DNA of 64,000 nt from Pontibacter coccineus (GTDB lineage Bacteria > Bacteroidota > Bacteroidia > Cytophagales > Hymenobacteraceae). The stretch covers positions 124,001 through 188,000 of the forward strand of contig NZ_JAUOTN010000009.1 in NCBI RefSeq assembly GCF_030546575.1, written 5' to 3'. The notes under the pieces are model-generated. The model did not search any database, was not told the origin of the DNA, and saw nothing but the letters and a program-made list of their open reading frames with translations. A program made the position numbers and the translations under genes. Position 1 is the stretch's first letter, and each line of letters starts with the position of its first letter. Shown here in pieces: positions 17,670 through 26,218 of the stretch.

Positions 17670-19763
17670 ATGTATATATCCGAAGTTGCCATAAAAAACT
17701 ATAGGAACTTTCAGGACAACAAAGTAATATTTACTCCTGGATTGAATGTACTTATAGGCCACAATAACGCTGGGAAAACAAACTTAATAAAGGCCTTACA
17801 ACTAGTGTTTGAACGTAAGCAGAGATCTAAACCTACAATCGAGGACTTTAACTCAGCTTATACAGATTTCTCTGTCCCGCCTTCAATAGAGATAACAGTC
17901 ACTATCACTGAACATGATGATGAAGAAGAAGATAAGAACATTGTCTATGACTGGTTATTACAAGATGGGAGCCCATATTCTGCTCAATTAACTTATATAT
18001 TCGCCCTTCCTGCAAAGTATTGGGCATCTTATTCTGCAGAGGTTGAGCTGCATAAAAATGATGCAGATGGGTTTGACAAAACTGCATGTTTCAAGCTTAT
18101 AGAAAAGAAGTATCTACAAAAGTATGTGTCACATATTTACGGAGGAGACCCTGCAAGACAAGAGAAAGCAGATCCTGATCTTCTAGATAAGTTTGACTTT
18201 CAATTCTTAGATGCTATCCGTGATGCAGAACGGCAAATGTTCTATGGGAATAACACGCTGTTGAGAGATGTGCTAAACTATTTTCTTGATTATGATATAA
18301 CGGAAGGTAAAGGATATGAAGCTCTAGAGCAGACTGATAAGGCAGAACTTATAAGAAGGGAAAATGAGTTCAGCGAAAAATCAACAGAGCTACTTCAAAC
18401 ATTGATAGATAGAATATCAAGAGATCAAATCCTAGAGTATTCTGAAGAGACTGGTGCAACTAAAGGAGGGAGACCTGATTTTGATGCTAAAGTTTCGGAG
18501 CTTGAACTGCTGTTTGCCTTACGACTTATAGTAGAGAAGCAGGGGTTTAAGTTACCTATTAAGAACAACGGTCTTGGTTACAACAACCTTTTATTTATTG
18601 CCTTGATACTTGCTAAGATGCAAATGGAACGCTCTAGCTTTATGGGCGATAACGCTAAGGTATTTCCAATTTTAGCTATAGAGGAACCTGAAGCGCATCT
18701 TCACCCTTCCATGCAATACAAATTCCTGAAGTTTTTGAATAAGAACTTAAGTGAGAAAAAGCAGGCCAGGCAAGTATTTATCACTTCCCATTCTACACAA
18801 ATAACCTCAGCTGTAGAGCTTGATTCTATTATTTGTTTCTATGAGGATCATGAACAAAACCAAAGAGTGGCTTATCCTGCTAAAACGTTTTCTGATTCTG
18901 CAGAGGATCAGGATTCGAAGGCCTACGTTAAAAGGTTTTTAGATGCTACTAAGTCTAATATGCTTTTTGCTGATAAAATAGTCTTTGTAGAAGGGCTGGC
19001 GGAACAACTACTCTTACCATGTTTTGCAGCTTATTTAGATAAAGAACAGGTATTAGTGGATAGCCATGTGGCGATAGTGAGTGTAGACAGTCGCACATTT
19101 AAACATTTCTTGAAAATATTTGCTTTCCACGAAGAGAATAGCCCATTCTGTATCAAAAGAAAAGTAGTATGTATAACAGATGCTGATCCATCCCACAAAC
19201 TAAAGGAGCCAGAGGGTAATGATAAAAAGCGATGGAAAAGCTGCTATCCAGTTGAGCTTCATCTCAAAAGTAATGAATATGAATATAAGCCTTTAGCCAC
19301 ACATGCCGAAGACTTATTCGCTAACTTCTCTGATTACGACAATATAAAGATATGTACTCCAGTAAGTGGAGTTGGTAAGACGTTGGAGTATGAACTGGCG
19401 ATATCTAATCCTGGCAATCCCTTATTACTGACTGACGCCTTCCCAGGCAGAGGCAAAAATAAGAAAGTTTTTTTTGAACAGTTAATGCAAAAGTTTACTG
19501 AAGGAAAAAGTCTTGAAAATTTATTAAATGATTCAGAGCATGAGTATCTAAAATCGGTAGTTGTTGCTTGTGCGTGGGATGAACCTGCTAAAAGGAAAGC
19601 GTTTATTGCTTCTGTTTATCATGGTGCAGTCGAGAGTGCAAAGGGTGAGCACGCGTTTTATTTAGAGAGGCAGTTAAGAGATAATCTTGCTAAGGGTGAT
19701 GCGAGAGTTGAGTTTACAGTACCAACTTATATTGCGGATTCTATCACCTTTATTTCTGAGTAA
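17670..19763 (+). CDS. gajA: OLD-family ATP-dependent endonuclease (GajA-like)
   Basis: Paired with a UvrD-like helicase, this resembles Gabija anti-phage nuclease GajA, which nicks DNA when nucleotides fall during infection. From the ATG at 17670 the protein has 697 residues. It has Walker A GHNNAGKTN (about 30-38), a GLGYNN signature (301), Walker B ILAIEEPEAHLHP (about 334-346) and switch histidine TSHST (about 372). The TOPRIM domain has FVEG (Glu about 441) and TDAD (about 503-506). Known GajA proteins are nearer 580 residues, so this one is longer. An upstream TTG at 17550 would add 40 residues that do not look like a domain. gajB starts 2 nt after the stop. Confidence 0.8.
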   Translation: MYISEVAIKNYRNFQDNKVIFTPGLNVLIGHNNAGKTNLIKALQLVFERKQRSKPTIEDFNSAYTDFSVPPSIEITVTITEHDDEEEDKNIVYDWLLQDGSPYSAQLTYIFALPAKYWASYSAEVELHKNDADGFDKTACFKLIEKKYLQKYVSHIYGGDPARQEKADPDLLDKFDFQFLDAIRDAERQMFYGNNTLLRDVLNYFLDYDITEGKGYEALEQTDKAELIRRENEFSEKSTELLQTLIDRISRDQILEYSEETGATKGGRPDFDAKVSELELLFALRLIVEKQGFKLPIKNNGLGYNNLLFIALILAKMQMERSSFMGDNAKVFPILAIEEPEAHLHPSMQYKFLKFLNKNLSEKKQARQVFITSHSTQITSAVELDSIICFYEDHEQNQRVAYPAKTFSDSAEDQDSKAYVKRFLDATKSNMLFADKIVFVEGLAEQLLLPCFAAYLDKEQVLVDSHVAIVSVDSRTFKHFLKIFAFHEENSPFCIKRKVVCITDADPSHKLKEPEGNDKKRWKSCYPVELHLKSNEYEYKPLATHAEDLFANFSDYDNIKICTPVSGVGKTLEYELAISNPGNPLLLTDAFPGRGKNKKVFFEQLMQKFTEGKSLENLLNDSEHEYLKSVVVACAWDEPAKRKAFIASVYHGAVESAKGEHAFYLERQLRDNLAKGDARVEFTVPTYIADSITFISE

Positions 19764-19765
19764 AT

Positions 19766-21529
19766 ATGCCAAGCCCAGACACTATCCCTCATATTGATAC
19801 CTTTTCTAACATAGAATCACATTTTAAGGTGTTTGCAGGACCAGGTGCAGGTAAAACAACTTGGCTTGCCTCACATCTAAAAAGAGTCTTGACAGAGTCA
19901 GAAAGACTTGGAGTAACACGAAAAATAGCTTGCATTACTTATACGAATGTAGCTGCTGAAGAAATACTGAAGAAGTTAGATTGTGATAAAAGCAGGTTTG
20001 AAATATCTACTATTCATGGTTTTCTGTACCACAATATTGTTAAGCCTTTTGCTTACTTAATCAATAAAGGAGAGGCTACAGAGTTATTTGATATTAATGA
20101 GCTTAGTGGCCATGAAGAGCACATTCCAAGGCTAGATAAAATAAATTCATGGATATCAACTCTTGGGGCTGAAAGAGGAAGAGATTACAGTTACCTTATT
20201 CGTGCATCTAATAAGGCAACTTTGATTAAGTGCTTATCAGATTTGCATTGGAAATTGGATACAAATGGCGTTGGACTTAAATTCAAGAATAGCTATAGAA
20301 ATAGAGATGCAAGTGCTATACGGCTGCCAACAACGGGCCTAATGGGTTATAAGCAAAAGTATTGGCAAAAAGGCACTATGCATCATGAAGACGTTCTATA
20401 CTTTTCATATCAGATAATAAACAAGTCTCCACGAGTGCTCGATTTTATTCGGAACAAATATCCTTACATATTTATAGACGAGTTTCAGGATACTACAGAG
20501 CTTCAGACGTGGATTATTAAAAAAATTGCTAACCCAGTTACAAAGGTTGGTGTGATTGGAGACTTAGCTCAATCCATTTATAAGTTTGCAGGTGCAAACC
20601 GTTCTGATTTTGAAAGGTTCACCTTAAATGGTTTGACAACCTATGAGTTAAATACAAATAGGCGTTCTACACAAAATATAATAAAATTTCTAAATGAACT
20701 GAGATCAGATATCCAACAAGGTTGGTCTGAAGCTGCTTCAGTTGGTAACCCTGTAAAGGTACTTGTTGGGCCTATAACTGAAGCATTACAATGGCTGAAC
20801 ATGAATGGTTTTGACCAAATTTATATTCTAACCCACCGAAATGAAAGTGTCGAATCTATAAAAGCTCAAAATAGTGGGGGTGGCAGTGATAAACTTAAAG
20901 AACTTTTTAGTACTGACTCCAATCCGAGTAGAGCTAAATCCTTGTACTCAATACTTATGGGGTATAGATTGTATAAGAAAGGATACCCAAAGGAGGGGCT
21001 AAAAGAAATTTCTAAGCCTGTTAAAAAAGAAGGAAGCATTAGCTCTACACTTTTATTGCGCAGGGTTGCCATTAGAATATTAGAAATTCTAAAACTGGAA
21101 GATTGGCGGAGGAAAAGTTTATATGATTTCTACATGAATCTATTGGATCTGCTAAATCAGGAGTATAGATTTAAAATTGGAGCAAGATTGGCAACTGGAA
21201 GTATAAAAACTTTTTATCAAAGTATTACGGTCGAAGAGCTCCTGCCATATATAAAAGTAGATACAAGATCTGAAGATACGGTCAGAACAATTCATAGTGC
21301 TAAAGGCACAGAGTTCGATAATGTGCTTGTACACTTTGAAACGGCAAGTGATTTTGAGCAAAATGTGCTAAACGCAAAAACTAAAATTGCAGGAGTCAGT
21401 GATGATGCCAGGCTGTACTATGTGGGATTAAGTCGAGCTAAAGAGAATCTCTTTATTAATATTCCTGAAATAGAGGACACTTTGCTAGAAAAAATCTGCG
21501 AACTAAATCTAGAAGCAGTAGTGCTATAA
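19766..21529 (+). CDS. gajB: UvrD/PcrA-like superfamily 1 helicase (GajB-like)
   Basis: The 587-residue helicase shows Q/Walker A region FAGPGAGKTTWLAS (about 24-37), motif Ia CITYTNVAAEEI and motif Ib STIHGF. The DEXQ box is FIDEFQDTTELQ, motif III is GDLAQSIYKFAGAN and motif IV is LNTNRRS. Motif V is TIHSAKGTEFDNVLV and motif VI is LYYVGLSRAKENLF. In Gabija, GajB works with GajA and is thought to respond to DNA ends produced during infection. The 2-nt spacing after gajA and the shared AT-rich composition mark a two-gene unit. A stand-alone OLD/UvrD pair of class 2 OLD proteins is the same thing under another name. Confidence 0.82.
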   Translation: MPSPDTIPHIDTFSNIESHFKVFAGPGAGKTTWLASHLKRVLTESERLGVTRKIACITYTNVAAEEILKKLDCDKSRFEISTIHGFLYHNIVKPFAYLINKGEATELFDINELSGHEEHIPRLDKINSWISTLGAERGRDYSYLIRASNKATLIKCLSDLHWKLDTNGVGLKFKNSYRNRDASAIRLPTTGLMGYKQKYWQKGTMHHEDVLYFSYQIINKSPRVLDFIRNKYPYIFIDEFQDTTELQTWIIKKIANPVTKVGVIGDLAQSIYKFAGANRSDFERFTLNGLTTYELNTNRRSTQNIIKFLNELRSDIQQGWSEAASVGNPVKVLVGPITEALQWLNMNGFDQIYILTHRNESVESIKAQNSGGGSDKLKELFSTDSNPSRAKSLYSILMGYRLYKKGYPKEGLKEISKPVKKEGSISSTLLLRRVAIRILEILKLEDWRRKSLYDFYMNLLDLLNQEYRFKIGARLATGSIKTFYQSITVEELLPYIKVDTRSEDTVRTIHSAKGTEFDNVLVHFETASDFEQNVLNAKTKIAGVSDDARLYYVGLSRAKENLFINIPEIEDTLLEKICELNLEAVVL

Positions 21530-21604
21530 GTATTATATATATCTTATATAACATTGCAACTGAATACTTATGGAAAACTTAAATAGCATTTAGGAAGTTT
21601 GAAT

Positions 21605-23548
21605 ATGACATACTTAGAACTCCAGCGTCACTTTTTTGAACACTTATATAAGCGTTATCAAGAAGATAACACATTTACTTTTTCTGTTAGAAGAGCCTTT
21701 ACAGCAAATGCAAAACAGAACTATTTCATAGGCACAGAGAAATCAAACTATTTTGCTTTTACCCTATGGAGTTTACCTTGCTACTATAGGGGTGCCTCAA
21801 TTGATGCAGCTGTGTTTATTATCAATAGAATTGAGAAAGATCACTTCCGATTAGGATTCCAGTTTAATACAAAGCGAGAACCCGTTGATAATCAAAATGA
21901 AGCAACACTTGCGCTCGGGCCACTTATCTATCAGAAGGCAAAAGCTAGTGGCATGGAGGTTCATACAAACGAACCAAGCAACAAGATGTTCTGGTTAGGC
22001 ATCTATAAGGAGAAAGTGCCATTAAATGAGTTTGGATCTACTCTAGATAAATTTATAGCTGAGGTCAGAGCTATTGTTGATCCTGCTGTCGATAAGATTA
22101 AATCCGAATATAAAGACTGGAGTGGGTCCTTTATCAATCAGACAGACTTTAATACAAGTATTCAAAAGCTCTATTCAAAGCTAGGTAAACCTTATCCCCC
22201 AGTGTTTGAGAGCCCTAAAATATCTAGAGATCCTGAAGAGCCAAAAGAGAAAGTGAACTACTGGTGGTTAAACTGCAACCCAGGTATCTGGAAAATAGAG
22301 AATCATCAGGTAGGAGATGAGCAAACTTATACCTCTCATAATGAAAGTGGCAATAAGCGGAATATTTACGAAAACTTTAAACTAGTAAAGCCAGGTGATC
22401 TTGTTATTGCTTATGAAGCTACTCCAACTAAGAAAGTAAAGGCGGTATTAGAGATAACGCATTCCTTGCACTATGACGACGATGAAGGAGAAGTAATAAG
22501 CTTCAAGATTAAAGAGTTTGTGCCAAGTCAGGTTTCATGGGAGCAGTTAAAGAAAACCGATAGCCTTGAGGGCTGCCGTGTTCTGAAAAATAATCAAGGT
22601 AGTCTATTTTCTCTTGAAGAGGCTGATTATCTCATTATTTATGATCTATGTAAAGCTGTAGAAGATGATTCTGAAAGCTATACCATAGATGATGCTGATA
22701 AAGACTTATTCCTGGAGCGGGAGGAAATTGAGCGCATGATGCTATCCCTGAAGCGCAAGAAGAACATAATTTTACAAGGCGCGCCAGGTGTTGGTAAAAC
22801 ATATTTAGCTAAACGTCTAGCCTTTTTACAAATTGGCAAGAAAGATGATAATCGTGTTGAGATGGTCCAGTTCCATCAATCATATGCCTATGAAGATTTT
22901 ATTAGAGGGTTTAGGCCAAATGACAAAGGCAAGTTTACTTTAGCTAACGGGATATTCTTTGACTTCTGTAATAAGGCATTAAGAGATCCGGATAATGGAT
23001 ACTTCTTCGTTATTGATGAGATTAACAGGGGGAATCTTAGTAAGATCTTCGGGGAATTGTTAATGCTTATTGAAAATGACAAACGAGGACCCGAGTATGC
23101 AGTACCACTAACCTATAGAAGAGAGGGAGAAAGCAAATTTTATGTTCCAGAAAACGTGCATATAATTGGAACAATGAATACAGCTGATCGGTCTCTCGCA
23201 ATCGTAGATTACGCTCTTCGCCGCCGATTTGCGTTCTTCGATGTTGAGCCAAAGTACAAGGAGAAGTTTAGAAAATACCTTGAGGATGCTTCTATTAGTA
23301 CAGATATGGCAGTTAAGATAGCAATGAAACTACATGAACTCAATAACAGAATCAGGCAAGACAAAGATCTTGGTGCGGGGTTCATGGTAGGCCATAGTTA
23401 CTTTTGCCAAGTCCCTCAGGATGTTACAACTGCAGCAGACTGGTACACGGAAATTGTTGACCAAGAGATAAGACCACTACTTAATGAGTATTGGTACGAC
23501 AATGAAAGCAAGGTGACTGATGCTATAAATGAGTTGTACTTAATCTAA
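21605..23548 (+). CDS. mcrB: McrB-type AAA+ restriction GTPase with an EVE domain
   Basis: Motor subunit of a type IV restriction system that attacks modified DNA. I place the start at ATG 21605, preceded by AGGAAG at 21592-21597; a TTG at 21599 is too close to that site. The 647 residues have three parts. An N-terminal domain (1-190) is not clearly classified. An EVE/PUA-like modified-base reader follows (about 217-350: NYWWLNCNPGIWKIENHQ... KPGDLVIAYEATPTKKV). The AAA+ module (about 380-600) has Walker A LQGAPGVGKTYLAKRL, Walker B FFVIDEINRGNLSKIFGELL and the McrB signature IGTMNTADRSLAIVDYALRR. It overlaps mcrC by one base. Confidence 0.9.
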   Translation: MTYLELQRHFFEHLYKRYQEDNTFTFSVRRAFTANAKQNYFIGTEKSNYFAFTLWSLPCYYRGASIDAAVFIINRIEKDHFRLGFQFNTKREPVDNQNEATLALGPLIYQKAKASGMEVHTNEPSNKMFWLGIYKEKVPLNEFGSTLDKFIAEVRAIVDPAVDKIKSEYKDWSGSFINQTDFNTSIQKLYSKLGKPYPPVFESPKISRDPEEPKEKVNYWWLNCNPGIWKIENHQVGDEQTYTSHNESGNKRNIYENFKLVKPGDLVIAYEATPTKKVKAVLEITHSLHYDDDEGEVISFKIKEFVPSQVSWEQLKKTDSLEGCRVLKNNQGSLFSLEEADYLIIYDLCKAVEDDSESYTIDDADKDLFLEREEIERMMLSLKRKKNIILQGAPGVGKTYLAKRLAFLQIGKKDDNRVEMVQFHQSYAYEDFIRGFRPNDKGKFTLANGIFFDFCNKALRDPDNGYFFVIDEINRGNLSKIFGELLMLIENDKRGPEYAVPLTYRREGESKFYVPENVHIIGTMNTADRSLAIVDYALRRRFAFFDVEPKYKEKFRKYLEDASISTDMAVKIAMKLHELNNRIRQDKDLGAGFMVGHSYFCQVPQDVTTAADWYTEIVDQEIRPLLNEYWYDNESKVTDAINELYLI

Positions 23549-24639
23549 TGAGTATCCCTATTCAGAATATTTATTACATGCTAGCTTATGCATGGGATAA
23601 ACTGGAAGAGGCAGAAGTGCTTAATGTTGGCACAGATAAATTTGATGACGTTTTTAATCTATTAACCAAGGTATTGGTAAATGGTGTTAATCATCTTTTA
23701 AAGCGTGGCCTTGATAGGGATTATCTGGAAAATGAGGATCTGACAAACAGGCTAAGAGGCAAAATACTGTTTCAGCCTTCTATTAAGCAGAATACCTTTC
23801 AACAGGCTCTTGCGTACTGCGCCTACGATGACCTAAGCTACAATGTGCTGCATAACCGCTTAATAAGAGCGATGCTGGAGAAGATAAGAAATGCTGCTGA
23901 CTTGGATAATGAACTTCAGCATGAGGTAAGACAGATTCTTGCAAGATACCCTGCTGTCAGTACACAGGGTTTAGGCTTAGCTTCCTTTAAGCAGGTGCGT
24001 CTACATCGAAATAATAGCAACTATAAGCTGTTACTCTCTATTTGTAAGCTAATTTGGGAAGAGTTGTTGTTGATAGAAGAGGTGGGAGAGAGGCCCTTTA
24101 AGAACTTCGTTCAAGATAAGAGAAAGATGGCTTATCTCTTTGAGAGCTTTCTGCTCAACTTTTATAAAAAGCATCTGGATAGGAATGAATGGGAGGTTAA
24201 ACGTGAGGGCATATGTTGGCTGTTGTCATCACTCAATTTGGATAGTGATGCTGATTTTATTCCTAGTATGGGGACAGATATAAGCCTTATTTCTAATAAA
24301 AGGCATATCATTCTCGATGCTAAATTTTATCCTGAAGCACTTAAGTCTAGATATGATAAAAAGAAGCTGATATCCTCAAACTTATATCAAATCTTCTCCT
24401 ATGTGCAGAACCTTCGCGATAATAGTAAGGAAATAGAAGGGGTTTTAGTTTATCCAGAGGTGCAACAGAGTCTCTCCCTTGCTTATAAATTTCAACGATG
24501 GGACAAGCCGCTTATAAGAGCAGTTACAGTCAATTTAAACCAAGATTGGAGGTTGATTGAGAATGATCTTCTAGATTTAGTACTTAAAAGCCCATCTGTT
24601 AGATTACAAAAAGAATCTTCATTTGTGAGCGTAGGTTAA
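23548..24639 (+). CDS. mcrC: McrC-type nuclease subunit
   Basis: Nuclease partner of McrB that cuts DNA when the McrB ring translocates. The 363 residues begin IPIQNIYYMLAYAWDKLEE, the classical McrC N-terminus. The PD-(D/E)XK core lies in the C-terminal half: DISLISNKRHIILDAKFYPE supplies Asp, then D-A-K. ISSNLYQIFSYVQN supplies the following Q/Y motif. The one-base overlap with mcrB indicates coupling. The length is usual for Bacteroidota McrC. It ends the defence cluster, converging on the integrase gene. Confidence 0.92.
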   Translation: MSIPIQNIYYMLAYAWDKLEEAEVLNVGTDKFDDVFNLLTKVLVNGVNHLLKRGLDRDYLENEDLTNRLRGKILFQPSIKQNTFQQALAYCAYDDLSYNVLHNRLIRAMLEKIRNAADLDNELQHEVRQILARYPAVSTQGLGLASFKQVRLHRNNSNYKLLLSICKLIWEELLLIEEVGERPFKNFVQDKRKMAYLFESFLLNFYKKHLDRNEWEVKREGICWLLSSLNLDSDADFIPSMGTDISLISNKRHIILDAKFYPEALKSRYDKKKLISSNLYQIFSYVQNLRDNSKEIEGVLVYPEVQQSLSLAYKFQRWDKPLIRAVTVNLNQDWRLIENDLLDLVLKSPSVRLQKESSFVSVG

Positions 24640-24689
24640 AAGTCTTACATGTCCTTTAACCTACGCTGTAATTGCTTACTAACCAAAGC

Positions 24690-25904
24690 TTATTTGCTCC
24701 AAGCAGAGTTCATGGCTATATCAACAACATTATTATCTAGATCAATGTACCTTCGGAAGGTTCTATAGTCCTTGTGGCCAGATATTTTCATTACAATTTC
24801 TGGCAACATTCCCTTTTTAAGAGATATGGTGCAAAATGTTCTTCTAGCTGTGTGCGTTCCTAGGAATTTGTATTTTGGTCTTGTTTTTTGTATTCTCTTC
24901 GCTCCTTGGTATCTCACATGAGTTTTCAAATCCTTTATGCCAGCAAGTTTTCCCAATTCCTTTAGATACTCATTCGTTTTTTGATTGGAAACAGCTGGTA
25001 GCTTTTTACCTTTACTAGTGTACTTCTCTAATATTTCAAGAGCAAATACATTTAGCGGTATAGACAAAATATCCTTTGTCTTTTGAGTATGTAAGTGCCA
25101 TTTATCACCTTTGATATGCTCTGGCTGCAAAGCAGCAATATCTGAGAACCGCTGGCCAGTGAAACACCCAAAGCAAAAAACATCTCTTACTCGTTCCAAT
25201 TTTGGTTTTTCGGTTAAATCCAGGTTGTACAAGGACATTAACTCATCATAACTCAAGGTTACTATATCTACTTTCTCTTCCTTCTGTTTAAATTTTCTAT
25301 AGTCCGACTTGGCATTGTATCCTCTTTCTGTAGCCCAATGGAGGAAGGTCTTGAGAAACTTTAATTTTCTTGCAATGGTATTGTTCGTTAGCTTAGCCTG
25401 ATGTACTAAGTATGCGACAAAGTTTTCCTGAAAGGCAGCATCAATTGTTTCAAAAGAAAGCTTTGTGCGCTTATGTGCTGCAAAGCTCTCAAGGTGATTT
25501 TTAATAGTTTTGTACTTCTTGACTGTTGCCTCTGATCGTGTAGCTTTATATACATCTAGAAATTGATCATATGCTTGAAGGAAATCTACTTTCGTTTCTT
25601 GCAAGTCTTTGCCCGCTACTATAGTAGCGATTTTATCTTTGGCCTCTTCAAGTGTAGTGATGCCTTTCTGTACTAGGTCTTCTATCGCATTAATAACATC
25701 TGTTTTTAGGTTAGTCAGATATACATTTAGCTTAGTACGTGATGGATATCCCTTTTTTGGCTCCTGTTCACTAATATCCCAGTATTTGGGGTGAATTTTA
25801 CGTCCGGTATTAAATTTTAGCTTTTTCTTTCCATTGCGTACAAAAAGGTAGATGGCGGTTTCGTTTGTAGCGTTTGGTTTATCTATGTAATATCTTATGT
25901 TCAT
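24690..25904 (-). CDS. int: Tyrosine recombinase (integrase) of the island
   Basis: Catalyses site-specific integration and excision, here at ssrA. The 404-residue product has an N-terminal Arm-DNA-binding domain (about 1-90), a SAM-like core-binding domain (about 105-200) and a catalytic domain. In the catalytic domain I see the first Arg in CFTGQRFSDIAAL, a Lys in HTQKTKDILSIPL, the H-x-x-R pair in GTHTARRTFCT, the second His in SGHKDYRTF and the nucleophile Tyr in RRYIDLDN. It is typical of the Bacteroidota phage-integrase SAM-like type. It reads inward from the right end, with attR and arm repeats about 45-220 bp upstream of its start. Confidence 0.95.
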   Translation of the reverse strand: MNIRYYIDKPNATNETAIYLFVRNGKKKLKFNTGRKIHPKYWDISEQEPKKGYPSRTKLNVYLTNLKTDVINAIEDLVQKGITTLEEAKDKIATIVAGKDLQETKVDFLQAYDQFLDVYKATRSEATVKKYKTIKNHLESFAAHKRTKLSFETIDAAFQENFVAYLVHQAKLTNNTIARKLKFLKTFLHWATERGYNAKSDYRKFKQKEEKVDIVTLSYDELMSLYNLDLTEKPKLERVRDVFCFGCFTGQRFSDIAALQPEHIKGDKWHLHTQKTKDILSIPLNVFALEILEKYTSKGKKLPAVSNQKTNEYLKELGKLAGIKDLKTHVRYQGAKRIQKTRPKYKFLGTHTARRTFCTISLKKGMLPEIVMKISGHKDYRTFRRYIDLDNNVVDIAMNSAWSK

Positions 25905-25951
25905 ATTAGCTGGTAGTTATTACTCAGTTTTTACACTATTGTAGGCTAAAA

Positions 25952-25989
25952 GTTGTCCGAAAATATCGGACATATCTCGGACAACTTTT
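25952..25989. repeat. Right arm-type repeat with inverted CGGACA units
   Basis: The element holds GTTGTCCGA (25952-25960) facing TCGGACAAC (25977-25985), a 9-bp inverted repeat with a further TCGGACA in the middle. Its right 24 bp (25966-25989) match the left-end repeat at 2193-2216 at about 21 of 24 positions. It lies 48 bp before the integrase start codon. It may therefore act as arm site, operator of the integrase gene, or both. Confidence 0.5.
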
Positions 25990-26101
25990 GTGTAATTGGT
26001 TACTGCTAATTGCTCTTGGATATGCGGTTGTTGGCCTATAAGGCGTGTTAAAGCTGGATTAGCAAGCAATGAGAGTTAAAGAAACTTAAGGAGGGACAAG
26101 A

Positions 26102-26123
26102 GTTCGAGTCCCTGCTACTCCAC
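26102..26123. repeat. attR: right copy of the integration direct repeat
   Basis: This 22-bp copy of the ssrA 3' end has one mismatch to attL. The upstream bases (ACAAGA) do not complete a proper T-arm stem with CCCTG, so this is not a functional RNA end. It marks where host sequence resumes; the 50-bp palindromic terminator beginning 6 bp later may be the original ssrA terminator. Confidence 0.75.
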
Positions 26124-26128
26124 TTAGT

Positions 26129-26178
26129 AAAACAAAAAAGGCCCTGCAGGTATATACCTGCAGGGCCTTTTTTGTTTT
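26129..26178. terminator. 50-bp perfect-palindrome bidirectional terminator
   Basis: Positions 26129-26153 are the exact reverse complement of 26154-26178. The GC core GGCCCTGCAGG lies on each side of the TATA centre, and A-rich and T-rich arms flank it. As RNA it gives a hairpin with a U-tract in both directions, so it can end transcripts from the left and from nhaA on the right. Confidence 0.85.
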
Positions 26179-26218
26179 AGGTAATCTGGTCGTGATGACC
26201 GACATCCTGAGAAAGCGC

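Larger units (their letters stand above)
2115..26123. mobile_element. 24-kb genomic island integrated in the 3' end of ssrA, carrying stacked defence systems
   Basis: Two copies of a 22-bp sequence (2115-2136 and 26102-26123, one mismatch, ending in CCCTGCTACTCCAC) bound the segment. The left copy is the 3' end of the intact tmRNA gene. A tyrosine recombinase lies just inside the right end. Both ends also carry a similar TCGGACATAT-x-TCGGACAA element, plausible integrase arm sites. Inside are type I RM, Gabija-like and McrBC genes, UmuDC, small regulators and a serine recombinase. No conjugation genes are seen, so transfer would need help in trans. Integration in ssrA is a well-known habit of tyrosine-integrase islands; the exact crossover point is inferred. 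Confidence 0.85.

Noticed and set aside
26030-26123. Possible tRNA or second tmRNA at the right end of the island
   Set aside because: Only the last 22 bases match; the T-arm 5' strand does not pair and no acceptor 5' strand is present, so it is an attachment-site copy.
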